Part shown: one piece after another, positions 1-10,485 of the stretch
Position numbering within the stretch: position 1 is the stretch's first letter
Layout of the letters: each line of letters opens with the position of its first letter
NCBI GenBank assembly: GCA_963691705.1
Contig: OY829538.1
Coordinates: forward strand, 36,724,836 to 36,788,835
Origin: Viola odorata
Lineage: Eukaryota; Streptophyta; Magnoliopsida; Malpighiales; Violaceae
Direction of reading: 5' to 3'
DNA length: 64,000 nucleotides
The notes under the pieces: model-generated
Seen by the model: the letters and a program-made list of their open reading frames with translations, nothing else
The model's database searches: none
Told to the model about the DNA's origin: nothing
Position numbers and translations under genes: made by a program

Positions 1-1614
1 GCTTTCTGGTGTGTAGAGGGCTCTAGGACTTTGAGCTGCTTTGTATATTTCTGGATTTTCCAATTCTGAAAAATCATAAGGATCTAGAGCAATCATTTTG
101 ATGTCCTCTATGTGGTCTCTGTCTGTGTCTACTGTAAGAACAAATATTCTCTTCTTAGCAGGGACTATTTCGAATCCCATAGCCGCTGGAAGAGTAGAGT
201 CTATGATACATCTGAGTTTCTTTCTGACCGCCATGTTTCCTATAATCAAGAAGAATTTCTCCCCAAATTCTTCTAGATATTGTTCAATTCTGCCTTCTTC
301 TTCTAATCTAAAAGTGATTTGTTCCAGCATTCCCATGTGAAAGAATGATAGGATCTTTTGAAAAGGAAGGTCTGTGATATTCAAATCTACTTGGAGTTTG
401 AATAATCCGGCTGTTTCTGTATCTTTCAGATATTTGGAGAATGGTCCTCTGTTTAAGGCGAAAGGTTTTTGAATAACCTTTACTCCTCTAAATTTCCATC
501 CTGGTTCTCCAAAATGTATTTTTACTATCTCTTTCTGTGCATTGAGTAGTCCTTCAAAATGGCTACTTTCTGTTTTTTGTTTAATGATTTCTTCTCCTTC
601 AGGCCAATTTTCTAATAGTGGCTGGAGGACTCTACTAGCAGGCATATCTAGAAGTCTGGCTCTAAGTTGTATATGGCTTCTGTTTACTGGGGTTCTTTCT
701 TTTTTAAGGAATTGGTCTAGCTGTTGAACCTTGCTGTTTAGGCTATTCATTATGTTTTCTCTCTGTGAAGCCAGTGTTTCTATAGACTTAGTCTGTTTTT
801 CTGCTTTTTCTCTCTTTTGTTCGAGAAAGGCAATCTGTGTAGCTGTCTGTTGTTGGAGTTGTGCCAACTGTTCTTCTAGCTTTCTATTTTTGTTCTCTAA
901 TCTGGCTATGAGTTGACTGTTATCTTCCCTAGCTACTTGTGCATAGGGTCTGACTGTCTCTGGTTCTATGTAGAAGTTTGGGCCGAGTTGGGCCCTTGCT
1001 TCTTCTAAGGCCTCAGAAAAGCTGTGGTATCCTACATAAATGGGATTTTGACACATTATATAGTTTTTTACTGTGTTAAAACTATTAAAGACTCCTGTTT
1101 TTAGTCCTCTGTATATAACATAATGTGAGAAGGACTTTCTCTGTATTTTAGGGTTTTTCTCTGAGAAGTACATGCTTAAGGCATTTAAGCATTGTACCTT
1201 GAACTGTGTGGCTACTGGAACTGTCTGTATATGCCAGATATTATCTAGCAAGCATTGCTGTTCTTTGTCTATGTTTAAACCTTCGAAAGGTTTAAACTTT
1301 TTGTTTCCCCCATCAGGGAATTCTGTAAGATACATTGTCCCAAACCTAATTTCATTCTGTGTTTTTCGGGTGGAGAAACTTCTGTGTATCTGAGTGCTTG
1401 GGGGCTGTAGGTGTAGGAAACTTTGTATGTTTGAGGATGAAGATCCTCTTTCTGTTATTGTAACTGGCATTGCCAGATTGTTTCTGTACATGATGGTTCC
1501 CTCTGATTCTTGGGTTTCCATTTTCTGTTCTTCATTCTGTACTTCGTTCTTCTGTTGAGAACTTATCTGTGCTTGGGGTTTTAGTACCCTTTTCTTCATT
1601 TCTGCCTGTATCAT
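1..1614 (-). CDS. Endogenous caulimovirid downstream ORF (3' end outside window)
   Basis: I read all 538 codons from the ATG at 1614-1612 to the left window edge and found no stop, so the frame is open and longer than seen here. Its ATG overlaps the stop of the upstream RT-RNase H frame in an ATGA arrangement (1611-1614), a compact viral layout. Residues about 165-205 (starting YVIYRGLKTGVF) resemble the RNase H1 N-terminal-like fold of caulimovirus P6 proteins (Cauli_VI); this is pattern recognition, not a search. Residues about 231-308 are Gln/Glu/Lys-rich with heptads, a likely coiled coil. Family knowledge: P6-type proteins form inclusion bodies and aid reinitiation, whereas the second ORF of florendoviruses has no assigned function. 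The uninterrupted frame is unusual for an endogenous copy and suggests a young insertion. Confidence 0.6.
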   Translation of the reverse strand, partial: MIQAEMKKRVLKPQAQISSQQKNEVQNEEQKMETQESEGTIMYRNNLAMPVTITERGSSSSNIQSFLHLQPPSTQIHRSFSTRKTQNEIRFGTMYLTEFPDGGNKKFKPFEGLNIDKEQQCLLDNIWHIQTVPVATQFKVQCLNALSMYFSEKNPKIQRKSFSHYVIYRGLKTGVFNSFNTVKNYIMCQNPIYVGYHSFSEALEEARAQLGPNFYIEPETVRPYAQVAREDNSQLIARLENKNRKLEEQLAQLQQQTATQIAFLEQKREKAEKQTKSIETLASQRENIMNSLNSKVQQLDQFLKKERTPVNRSHIQLRARLLDMPASRVLQPLLENWPEGEEIIKQKTESSHFEGLLNAQKEIVKIHFGEPGWKFRGVKVIQKPFALNRGPFSKYLKDTETAGLFKLQVDLNITDLPFQKILSFFHMGMLEQITFRLEEEGRIEQYLEEFGEKFFLIIGNMAVRKKLRCIIDSTLPAAMGFEIVPAKKRIFVLTVDTDRDHIEDIKMIALDPYDFSELENPEIYKAAQSPRALYTPES

Positions 1615-3284
1615 TTAAAGAATTTTTCAATATTTCTAGATAACAAATCTGCTAAGCTATTGTTTTTTCCTTTAATATGTTCAAAGCAAATCTTATACCC
1701 TTTTCCTTGTATTAAATTCTGTAAATTGACCCATCGGGTTCTGTTTATCTTTTTGCTGTTTTCATTCTTTAGGAATTTGACTATAGCTTCACAATCTGTT
1801 CTAACTGTGAATTCATTTTGTAAATAGATTTTAAATTTATCAAGCGTATTTATTAATGCTTGTATTTCAAAATCAAGGCTAGTCCAATTCTGTCCTGTTT
1901 TGAAATTTCCGCTAGTATATGCGGCAATCCTTTCTGTATCCTTATCTGAGTATTTATTAGGTTTACAGATCATCACTGCTCCCCATCCATCTTTACTGCC
2001 ATCACATTCTATAATAATGTAATCTGTGGTTAGAGGCAACTCTAATGGTTTTATCTTTCTAACCTGTTCTTTAATTTTCTTTACTAGTTCTATATCTTCT
2101 TTGTTGAAGTTTCTTTGACCATTCTTTGTGGTCTTGCTGTACAAGGGTCCTACTAATTTACTTAAATTAGGGATAAATTTTCTAGCATAATTTAGTATTC
2201 CTAAGAACGCTTGTATCTGTTTTAACCCTTCTAGTTTGTCTGGAAAATTTAATATTTTTTCTGCTATGTGGGGTTGTAATTCTATCTTTCCATTTCCTAT
2301 TTCTAATCCTAAAAAGGATATTTTTCTTTTATATAACTCCATCTTTCTTTTACTAACTACTATACCATTTCTTTCTATTTCGTTAAAAATCTTTCCTAGA
2401 TGTTCTTCATGTTCTTTTATAGAATTACTAGCTACTAATATGTCATCTATGTAAACTAGACAGAACTCATATTTTAGGAATATTGAGTCCATATATCTTT
2501 GAAAGACCGCTGGTGCATTCTTTAATCCAAAAGACAGAACATTCCATTCGAAATGTCCTTCTGAGCATGTAAAAGCAGTCCACTGTTTAAACCATTCTTC
2601 TAATTTTAGCTGATTATATCCTGACTTTAAATCGAATTTACTAAAAATCTTTTTCTGTTGTATTAATCCTATTAAGTTATCTTTATTGGGGATATTATAG
2701 GCATCATCTATAGTGTTGTCATTTAGTCTTTTGTAATTATAAACAATTCTAGCTTTACCCCTTTTAATCTCGCTATGATTTCTAACTATGAAAGCTGCTG
2801 ATCTATGCGGGCTGTCTGACCTTCTAATTAATTTTTGGTTTATCATTTCGGGGATTTGTTTTCTAAATTCTTCCTTATCTAAAGGGCTGTAATCTATATT
2901 AGCTGTTACTATTCTTATATCTGGATTCTTTATTTTCATTTTCACTTCATATTTTATTTTACTTTTTATAATATCTTCGCCTATTAGTCCTATCTTTTCT
3001 AATTTTTGTACTATAGGATAACTTTTGCTGTTTTTAATATCTGGTCCTTTTTCTAATTCTAAGGCTAATTCTTTTCCTAGCATAGTATAGGTTTCATTTT
3101 CTATGTGCTCTGTTCTCTTATTATCTTGTTTTAAAAATTCTAACGTGGATTGTCCACCACGCTTCTTAGCCAACTCCGCTGTTTGTATATATTTGTTGGT
3201 TGGAAAGGTGTATACGTTTTTACTAATTGTTATACTGTTTCTAGCTATAGTTATGCTACCGTTTAAACTGCATATGAAGTTCAA
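1611..3284 (-). pseudogene. Endogenous caulimovirid reverse transcriptase-RNase H, 5'-truncated polyprotein
   Basis: An uninterrupted frame of about 560 codons encodes the C-terminal part of a pararetroviral polyprotein. RT motifs include FDLKSGYNQL, FGLKNAPAVFQRYMD and the catalytic YIDD box (2442-2453, about residue 278). RNase H follows with ECDGS, a conserved Glu in LDFEIQAL, RTDCEA and a terminal NNSLADLLSR. Movement protein, capsid and protease, which precede RT in the family, are absent: the frame stops being viral at about 3296, where an inverted copy begins, and the only possible start is a non-ATG codon. The domain block is intact but the gene is truncated by rearrangement, hence pseudogene. 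The RT style and adjoining TA-rich leader suggest Florendovirus; genus is inferred. Confidence 0.8.
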
Positions 3285-3298
3285 AAAGGGGTAAAGCT

Positions 3299-3691
3299 AG
3301 GATTGCCGCATATACTAGCGGAAATTTCAAAACAGGACAGAATTGGACTAGCCTTGATTTTGAAATACAAGCATTAATAAATACGCTTGATAAATTTAAA
3401 ATCTATTTACAAAATGAATTCACAGTTAGAACAGATTGTGAAGCTATAGTCAAATTCCTAAAGAATGAAAACAGCAAAAAGATAAACAGAACCCGATGGG
3501 TCAATTTACAGAATTTAATACAAGGAAAAGGGTATAAGATTTGCTTTGAACATATTAAAGGAAAAAACAATAGCTTAGCAGATTTGTTATCTAGAAATAT
3601 TGAAAAAAAATTTAAATGATACAGGCAGAAATGAAGAAAAGGGTACTAAAACCCCAAGCACAGATAAGTTCTCAACAGAAGAACGAAGTAC
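3299..3691 (+). pseudogene. Inverted copy of RNase H C-terminus and start of the downstream ORF
   Basis: These 393 bases match the minus strand of 1931-1539 over equal length and are nearly identical; the only difference I found is a 3-base change just before the RNase H stop. The copy carries the second half of RNase H, its stop, the overlapping ATG and the first roughly 25 codons of the downstream ORF, then breaks off. With the minus-strand copy it forms a large inverted repeat separated by about 1.4 kb, so the integrant is rearranged head to head. Such rearranged clusters are common for endogenous plant pararetroviruses. Confidence 0.85.
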
Positions 3692-3797
3692 TATCGTAGG
3701 TTAACAAAAGCTTTAGACAGGTTAAAACTAGATAATAACAAAAGAGTCAGTATTAAACCAATAAAATATAATCACTGGTTGCCAAGAAAATGAGTAA

Positions 3798-3832
<35 letters not shown>

Positions 3833-4009
3833 CGAATATATCCTCACAGAAAATAAAAAAGATAAAAGCATAAAACCAATAGAAGACTCACCAGAAATTT
3901 CTAGTTTAACCAAAGCCTTAGAAAAGCTAAACCTAGAAAAAACTATTAAAATTATTAATAAACCAATAAAATATAATCACTGGTCACCTATATATATATA
4001 TATATATTT
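3692..4009 (+). repeat. Duplicated caulimovirid leader/N-terminal segment with TA microsatellites
   Basis: Two related units lie here. Each has a TTAAC.AAAGC.TTAGA stretch followed about 35-45 bases later by the 24-base string ending ATAATCACTGGT (3757-3780 and 3961-3984). Each is followed by a TA-dinucleotide run (3801-3830 and about 3989-4006). Translated, both units give a similar Lys-rich peptide ending KPIKYNHW, so they may be copies of the N-terminal part of the viral polyprotein. TA-rich runs beside integrants are described for florendoviruses, which fits. Confidence 0.5.
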
Positions 4010-4083
4010 CCGGTTCTACCGGTTCCCGGATTTTAAAGGTTGGAGAACTGAAACCTTAATTATTTATTGATAATAATTAATAG

Positions 4084-4635
4084 CTATATTATTAATAATT
4101 AATGGTCTTATTTTATACATATTAACTATATAAATGGCTATTACAATTTACAACTATATATTACTAGTATGTGTCATCTTAACTATATAAATGGCTATTA
4201 AATTTTTTTTTCTTAGGTAATATAACATCCTTAATAAAATTCTGTATTTAAAATAACAAATAAAAAGAAAAAAATGAGGACTTTTAATTGAGTTTAAAAG
4301 AAAAAAAGAAAAAATGCATAATACATTAGTAATTTAAACATTAATACAATTTAAATTAAAAGCATAAAACTCTAAACAATTAGTCAATTTTAATTTTATG
4401 ACAATTGATAATAATCCCTAAACTATATTATTAATAATTAATGGTCTTACTTTATACACATTAACTATATAAATGGCTATTACAATTTACAATAATATAT
4501 TATTAGTATGTGTCATCTTAACTATATAAATAGCTATTAAAAATTTATTTCTTAGTTCATATAACATCCTTAATACAATTTTGTATTTAAAATAACAAAT
4601 AAAAAGAAAAAAATGAGGATTTTTAATTGAGTTTA
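4084..4635. repeat. 213-bp direct duplication, AT-rich
   Basis: Bases 4084-4296 recur at 4423-4635 with the same length and high identity, an offset of 339 bases. Both copies contain ATAAATGGCTATTA, a GTGTCATCTTAACTATA block and end TTTTAATTGAGTTTA. There is no coding potential. It looks like a local duplication of AT-rich DNA between the viral insertion and the hAT-like end. Confidence 0.75.
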
Positions 4636-4742
4636 CAATTATATTACTAGAAAAAATATATACATACATGAGAAATTTTAATATAATTTAGAAGGAAAAA
4701 AGAAAGAGAATGAGTTAAGTTTAGAAAGAAAAAAAAAAAAGT

Positions 4743-4818
4743 GGAAGTCAAGAGGATTTGAACCTCTCCCCTTTAATACAAAAGGTGATGAGTTAACCAT
4801 TGAATCAAATAGAAACTT
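4743..4818 (-). pseudogene. tRNA-like pseudogene (degenerate)
   Basis: Read on the minus strand, the segment has a clear T-arm (AGAGGTTCAAATCCTCTT) and a D-arm-like TCAATGGTTAAC. However, the acceptor halves do not pair and the anticodon arm is imperfect. It could be a decayed tRNA or the tRNA-like head of a SINE. I do not assign an amino acid. Confidence 0.3.
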
Positions 4819-4864
4819 TGATATTATTGTACATATATATATTTATATTTCTTTTATATATATA

Positions 4865-5024
4865 CTTCCGGTTCTACCGGTTCTCCGGGTCGGTTCCCAG
4901 ATTTAGAGGGATGGAGAACCGGACCGAACTGGAAGTTCCTGTTTGGTCCGGTCCGAGTTAAAAAAAAAAAAAACCCCGGGTCGGTCCGATCCGGGTCAAA
5001 AAAAGGCCGGTTCTTGTACAGCCC
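4865..5024. repeat. hAT-like non-autonomous element end (CCGGTT-rich)
   Basis: The block is full of CCGGTTC/GAACCGG motifs and poly-A, and ends GTACAGCCCTAA; its reverse complement TTAGGGCTGTAC resembles hAT-type termini. A shorter related stretch occurs at 4008-4050 beside another TA run. I could not pair a second terminus or a target duplication, so the element boundaries are not defined. Confidence 0.4.
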
Positions 5025-5329
5025 TAATTTACATAATTCGAAATATATTTAAAAAAAATATGGAGGGTCAAAAGCTTTTTCCAAAGAGCAGCTTTCAGTA
5101 AATCACATCATCAACAACCAAGATAAAATGGTAGATGGAAGGGTGAGAATGTGGGTCCCAGGGACTGCAACTACCAGTGTACCACAGTAAAGAAAATTAC
5201 AAAGCGCCACCAAAAACGTCATCAGTTTCCCCGCCAAATCCTTTCCCATTATATTCCTCCTGCACACGCAAAAAGCATACCTTTTCCTCTCTCTGTCTCG
5301 CTCTCCATCGATTTCGCTTGTTTTACGAA

Positions 5330-8300
5330 ATGGCCATTGAGATTCCTCCCTCGATTGGGGATGTAATGAGCCCTATCAGGAAGACTTGCGCGGTATTAGG
5401 AGGGCGAGGGTTTTTGGGAAGATCGCTGGTGTTCAAACTCCTTCAACTCAGTGGCTGGATCGTCCGAGTTGCCGATTCCCCTCACTCGCTTCAACTCGAC
5501 CTAATTCACCCTATCGACTCACTCCTCAACGACGCTCTCTCATCTGGCCACGCTTCCTATCACCACTTTGATGTTCGAGATATTAGGCAAATCACCAAAG
5601 GTAAGGATGTCGCAATCTCTCTCACTCTGTTTGCGTAGGTTCCTGTTTGGTTGCTGAGAAAATGTGTGGAGAAAACGAGAAATGGATATTCTGGATTAGT
5701 TAGCTCTGTTAAATATGTAGTTGCGTTGCAATCTACCAAATGAGTTTCGAGTGATTCGTATGCATAGGTGTTTGTTCTTGTTGCTTGGAATGTCAGAAAA
5801 GAAAATGAGAGGAATAGAAGTATTTTCAATCATTAATTTGTTGAAATTACTGCTAGTGAACTGAACAAAAATCTGTGATGGAATGAGAGTTGTACATGAG
5901 TAGTTTGAGGGATTGAGGTCAGGCACTTTTGGATGGGCCAAAATGTCCCAATTTGAGATGCTTCTTCACTGGAAAAGCACACCTTAAAGAAAGTAAACCT
6001 TAATGGCTTGCAAACCAAGAAGCCTGGGTCCAGTTTGGGGTTCTGATTTACAATGGCTTGTGTTTGGTTTATGAGAGTTGAAGAAACATTAAAGGTTTAG
6101 CCTGCTATTCATAACTGTTTAAGGTATTTGACTATCTTGCAGCCATTGAAGGTTCATCTATTGTGTTTTATATGGAACCTTCTGATTTACAAAAAGATGA
6201 TTTCTATCATTGCTACATGACTATAGTTCAAGGTAACAGTTCTGTTCCATTGATTTCACCATAGTAATAGATCCATTCATGGTTTTTATTACTGCAATGT
6301 TTTAATGTAGCATTGACTGCTTTAATCTTGCTTACTTTAGGTGCAAAAAATGTTATCACCGCATGCCGAGGATGCAGAGTGAGAGAGCTAATATATAACA
6401 GTTCTGCAGATGTAATTTTTAATGGTTCACATGATATATGCAACGTCAATGAGTCTTCGCACTGCAACTGGAATGTATGTTTGTTTATTTTTGAGCTTTT
6501 GACCTCTTTGTACTCTTTAATATAAGTACTTTCTTTTTTCTTCATGATTCCTTCTAATTGGTGCTTTGTGGAATATTATGATACAGTTTGAAGACAAGTT
6601 GACTGATCTTAAGGCTCAGGCTGAAGCACTGATTTTATTTGCTAACAATATTGATGGCCTTTTAACATGTGCACTTCGTCCTAGCAATGTATTTGGTCCG
6701 GGAGATACCGAGCTTGTGCCATTCTTAGTTAATTTAGCAAAATCTGGCTGGGCAAAGGTTTGAGTACTTAGGTTGATATATTGTGTAGTCTTTATTTGGA
6801 TTCTTCAGCATGCAGTTTGCCCTATTTTGATGTTATGTTTTTCCTTCTTCAGTTTGTATGAATCACAAAAGACTTTTATTTATTGTTTTTTTAGTAACTC
6901 AGCTTATCTTTACAGTTTATTATAGGAAGTGGGGAAAATATGTCAGACTTTACCTATGCCGAGAATGTTATCCATGCTCATATTTGTGCTGCCAGAGCTC
7001 TTGAATCTCGGATGATCTCTGTAACTGGAAAGGTATTCAAATATTTCTTGGATATGGAGCTTGTAATTTGTTTATTTTTTTCATTTATGTTTTACTTACA
7101 TCCATCCATAATGAAGAATCAAACACACTTGTATGCAACTGCAGGCATTTTTCATCACAAACCTTGAGCCCGTCAAGTTCTGGGAATTTGTTTCATTGAT
7201 ATTGGAAGGCTTGGGCTATCAAAGGTTAATTATGCACCCCTTCTTTTCTGCTGTTTGATAAAATGGAATAGCATTTTTTTTTGGTTGTGAAATGGAGTTG
7301 CATTGATAGTACATGATCTGCAGTTTGCTCTTATATCAATAAAATTGCTGGTTATAGTGCAAAAAAGAACACGAAGTTAAGGCACACTCTTAACGGTGTT
7401 TTGTTACCCAAGTGACTAGGCATGAAGTGCATGTCTCTGTGTGAGGGAGAGAGAGATTATCAGTTTGGATGGCTTTGGCTGCCTCTCAACACACGCATTT
7501 TTAACTCTTGGAGCGGCTGCTTGTCTCATCATTATAGTTTTATTTTTCTTTACGCATACAACACGATTGGTGATGTTGGGATGACAATGAATCGGTTTTT
7601 ATTCAGTTTTTGTAGAATTTCAGTACTACAGAGAGAGAATGTGATGTAGGGATAACATTTTCATGATTTATGGGTCAATTTTTTGTTGAGATATTTGTAC
7701 TTTCTACCCCTAAATTATGAGAATTCTTTATTTTTTAATTATTTTATGTGTTTCTAGGATTTTCTAATAAAATTGTCTGTCTTTGTTTGTTAACTTTGAT
7801 TGCAGACCTTTTATAAAACTTCCTGCCAGCATGGTTTGGCATTTTCCCTTGCTTGTTAATTGGGCAACTGAAAAGTTGGCCTCCAGTACATATAGCCATG
7901 CTCTGTCAACTCACTTCTTTCATCTCACCTCATGCACAAGAACTTTTAACTGTTCTGCAGCTCAAAAACATATTGGATACTCACCAATAGTCTCTTTGGA
8001 AGTGAGTTTGTTTAACTCTTTGGTCTTGCATGTATATATAATTTTCAAGCTGTTATGCTTCTATTACTTACTTTGCTATTATTCTAGTTGAAAAAGCAAA
8101 CTTTAATTGCATAGTTTGTTATATGTTGCATTTAGAAAAGTCACAAGATACTCTTCTTGTCAATTCAAAATTTCAAATGCTGTCATTTACCTAGTAAGCT
8201 CGATTTGACACTTTTTACTGTTACATTGGTAAAGAGAAGCTTTTTTTTCTTTCTTTCAAGGAAACAAAATGAAGGACAGCGAGTACTCTTCTTTGTTTTC

Positions 8301-10485
8301 CTAATATTTCCTGGTTTAGGACTCATTAACTGAGGGTCATGCCAAAGGCAAACTAAAGGAAAGCAATTCTTTCCACAGTGTTTTGGTTCTTTCAGAGTCT
8401 TTTTTCTGCTACTGGTTTAGCTTTTGAACTGCTATGATGAATTAGCTTTTATCTTTTTGCTAACTGCTATGATGAATTACCTTAAAGGATGTGTAATTTT
8501 AGTGAAGCAGTAGATTCATTGTAAGTTGGAGTTTGCAAGAAAAAAAGGAATTTCTGAGTGTTGACTGATAAATATACAGGAAGGTATCACACGGACTGTA
8601 GAATCATTCTCTCATATGGCTGTCGACTCTTCTTTCGCAAAAGGCACCAACATTCATGAGCATTCAAAAGCTGATAAGCTTTTGGGCAGTGGGAAAGGTA
8701 ATCTTATTTAGTTATAAATTTCTCTAAGTTGGGTTTGGTACTAACGACAGTATAGCGTTCTGAACTTTGGTTTCACATTTCTAAAATTTGAATTTTGTTT
8801 ACCGGGAGAGTAGAGTAGGGAGGGGTTGAGAAGTTTGGAGAGGGATGTGAGAGCTGAATTTCATTATACAATGAAATGGATGTTCTCAAGGGTATAGCTC
8901 ATAGCCAGAATTTTTGCGTGATATTTTATGATGCATAATTTTCAACCAGACAAGATACATCTTAGAATTTGGATATAGACTTTTCTCAGAAGCAACATGA
9001 GTTGACTATTGCTAGTTGAACTGTAGCGTTTGGCACTGTCTTTTTACAGTTGCAGACATCTTACTATGGAGGGATGAGAAGAAAACATTCACGTGTTTCC
9101 TTGTTCTTGCTCTGTTGTTTCATTGGTTTTTTCTTTCGGGAAGAACACTGACCTCATCCACTGCCAAGCTTCTGCTAATAATCACAACCATTCTTTTTGG
9201 ATATGGCATTCTGCCACCAAACTTGTAAGTGCTGTATACGCTTATAATGTTTTTAGATTCTATTTCTCTGTGCTCTGTAGTTTTTTTTAAAAGAAAGAGA
9301 GAAAGTTGGGCTTCTTCTATTGTCTCAAAGTACCTGTTAACCTAGCTACTCCACACTGATGAACTTTTCTCCTTTTCTTATATTATAAGCAAAGAAGTTT
9401 TCAAAAGTGATAAAACTTTAATCGTCTATCTTATTAGCTTATTATGGATTCTTCCAGTGCTGTCATGAACTCATCGTGGTAAAACCCTTTTGTTCTGTCA
9501 AAGCATGAGTTGCATAAATTCTGTTTCTTTATCCTGTATGTTTCCACATGGCTAAATACCCTTGTCTCTGCTATTCAGTGGTATTGGGATGTTAGTCGAA
9601 TATTTAGATTAGCCAGACATCGTGCTTCAGTTTTATATTTTACATAGTTTAAAAAGGTTTTGCTATTCAGTAAACACACACACACAAAGATATATATACT
9701 TGAATAGAGCATTGTTTTTCATGTATATGTATGTTCTACACTTGACGTTTTTAGGCTAATGAGCTTATGTGATTGATTGTTTTACCTTTGCAACAGATTT
9801 GGTTTCTGCATTCCAAGGATGTCTTCGTCTTTGTTTAAAGTTTCTGATATTGTTGTCAAAGATTTGATCATAGCCACTGTACATGTGTGGAACAGTGGAA
9901 TTAATGAGATAAGATTATTAGCCGAAGGAGAGGATTGGAGCAAATTCGTCAAGGTAGAGATTGCGGGAATTATTCATTTACAGTGGAAGTCCTTAGTGTT
10001 TTGATTGTTGGTTATGTGACATAACTCTTGCTATATTGAGTAGGAGCACATGTCGATGTAGATGGCTAGTTTTTCCTTCTTTCATTATAGATGATGGTTA
10101 GTTTAAACCTTTTTTGCTAACCAAATGCAGGTTGCATTTTCCCTCTATTTCCTCAAGTTGATGCTGTTGCAATCCTTGTCAGCAATGATGGGTATAGGTA
10201 AGGAGCACTAAGCTTTGTACTCAAAGTCTGTGCTATCTTCTTGTCATCAATTTGCATCTCTTCGTTGTGACGATGTTGTGACTAATTGCAGCTCTGGTCT
10301 TCGCCTTCACTGCCTTCTTCGTATACGAGCAATATGAGTCAGAACTTGATGGATTAGCAAAAATTCTATCAAACAGAATAAGAGGATTTACGACACAGAC
10401 AATACCCGCGTGCATGGCATCACTCCTTCAAAAAAGTAGGATGTTGCACGTAGAGAACGGCTCATTGAGAAAGTATGAAAAGTAG
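5330..10485 (+). CDS. 3beta-hydroxysteroid dehydrogenase/decarboxylase with reticulon domain
   Basis: Twelve exons with GT-AG introns: 5330-5600, 6143-6232, 6341-6474, 6587-6757, 6916-7032, 7145-7224, 7806-8001, 8580-8697, 9050-9224, 9797-9953, 10131-10197, 10292-10485. Phases join cleanly to 589 residues plus TAG. Residues 20-390 are an extended SDR/3beta-HSD domain with the NAD-binding GGRGFLG (24-30), the conserved RPSNVFGPGDTE and SDFTYAENVIHAH. Residues about 393-565 are a reticulon domain (VADILLWRDEKKTF, two long hydrophobic hairpins), so the protein should sit in the ER membrane. The family removes the C4 carboxyl group and oxidises the 3-hydroxyl during sterol C4 demethylation. The layout matches Arabidopsis At2g26260. 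At the YxxxK site I read LTDLK, so the catalytic Tyr position holds Leu. The ATG at 5330 gives the family-like N-terminus; 5366 is an alternative. Confidence 0.93.

Noticed and set aside
3728..3913. Minus-strand ORF with IYIYIY repeats
   Set aside because: Translation of a TA microsatellite.
5177..5638. Upstream start (5177) for the sterol dehydrogenase frame
   Set aside because: It adds 51 residues of Ser/Pro-rich peptide from the likely 5' UTR, and the frame runs past the exon 1 donor at 5601. The ATG at 5330 fits the family better.
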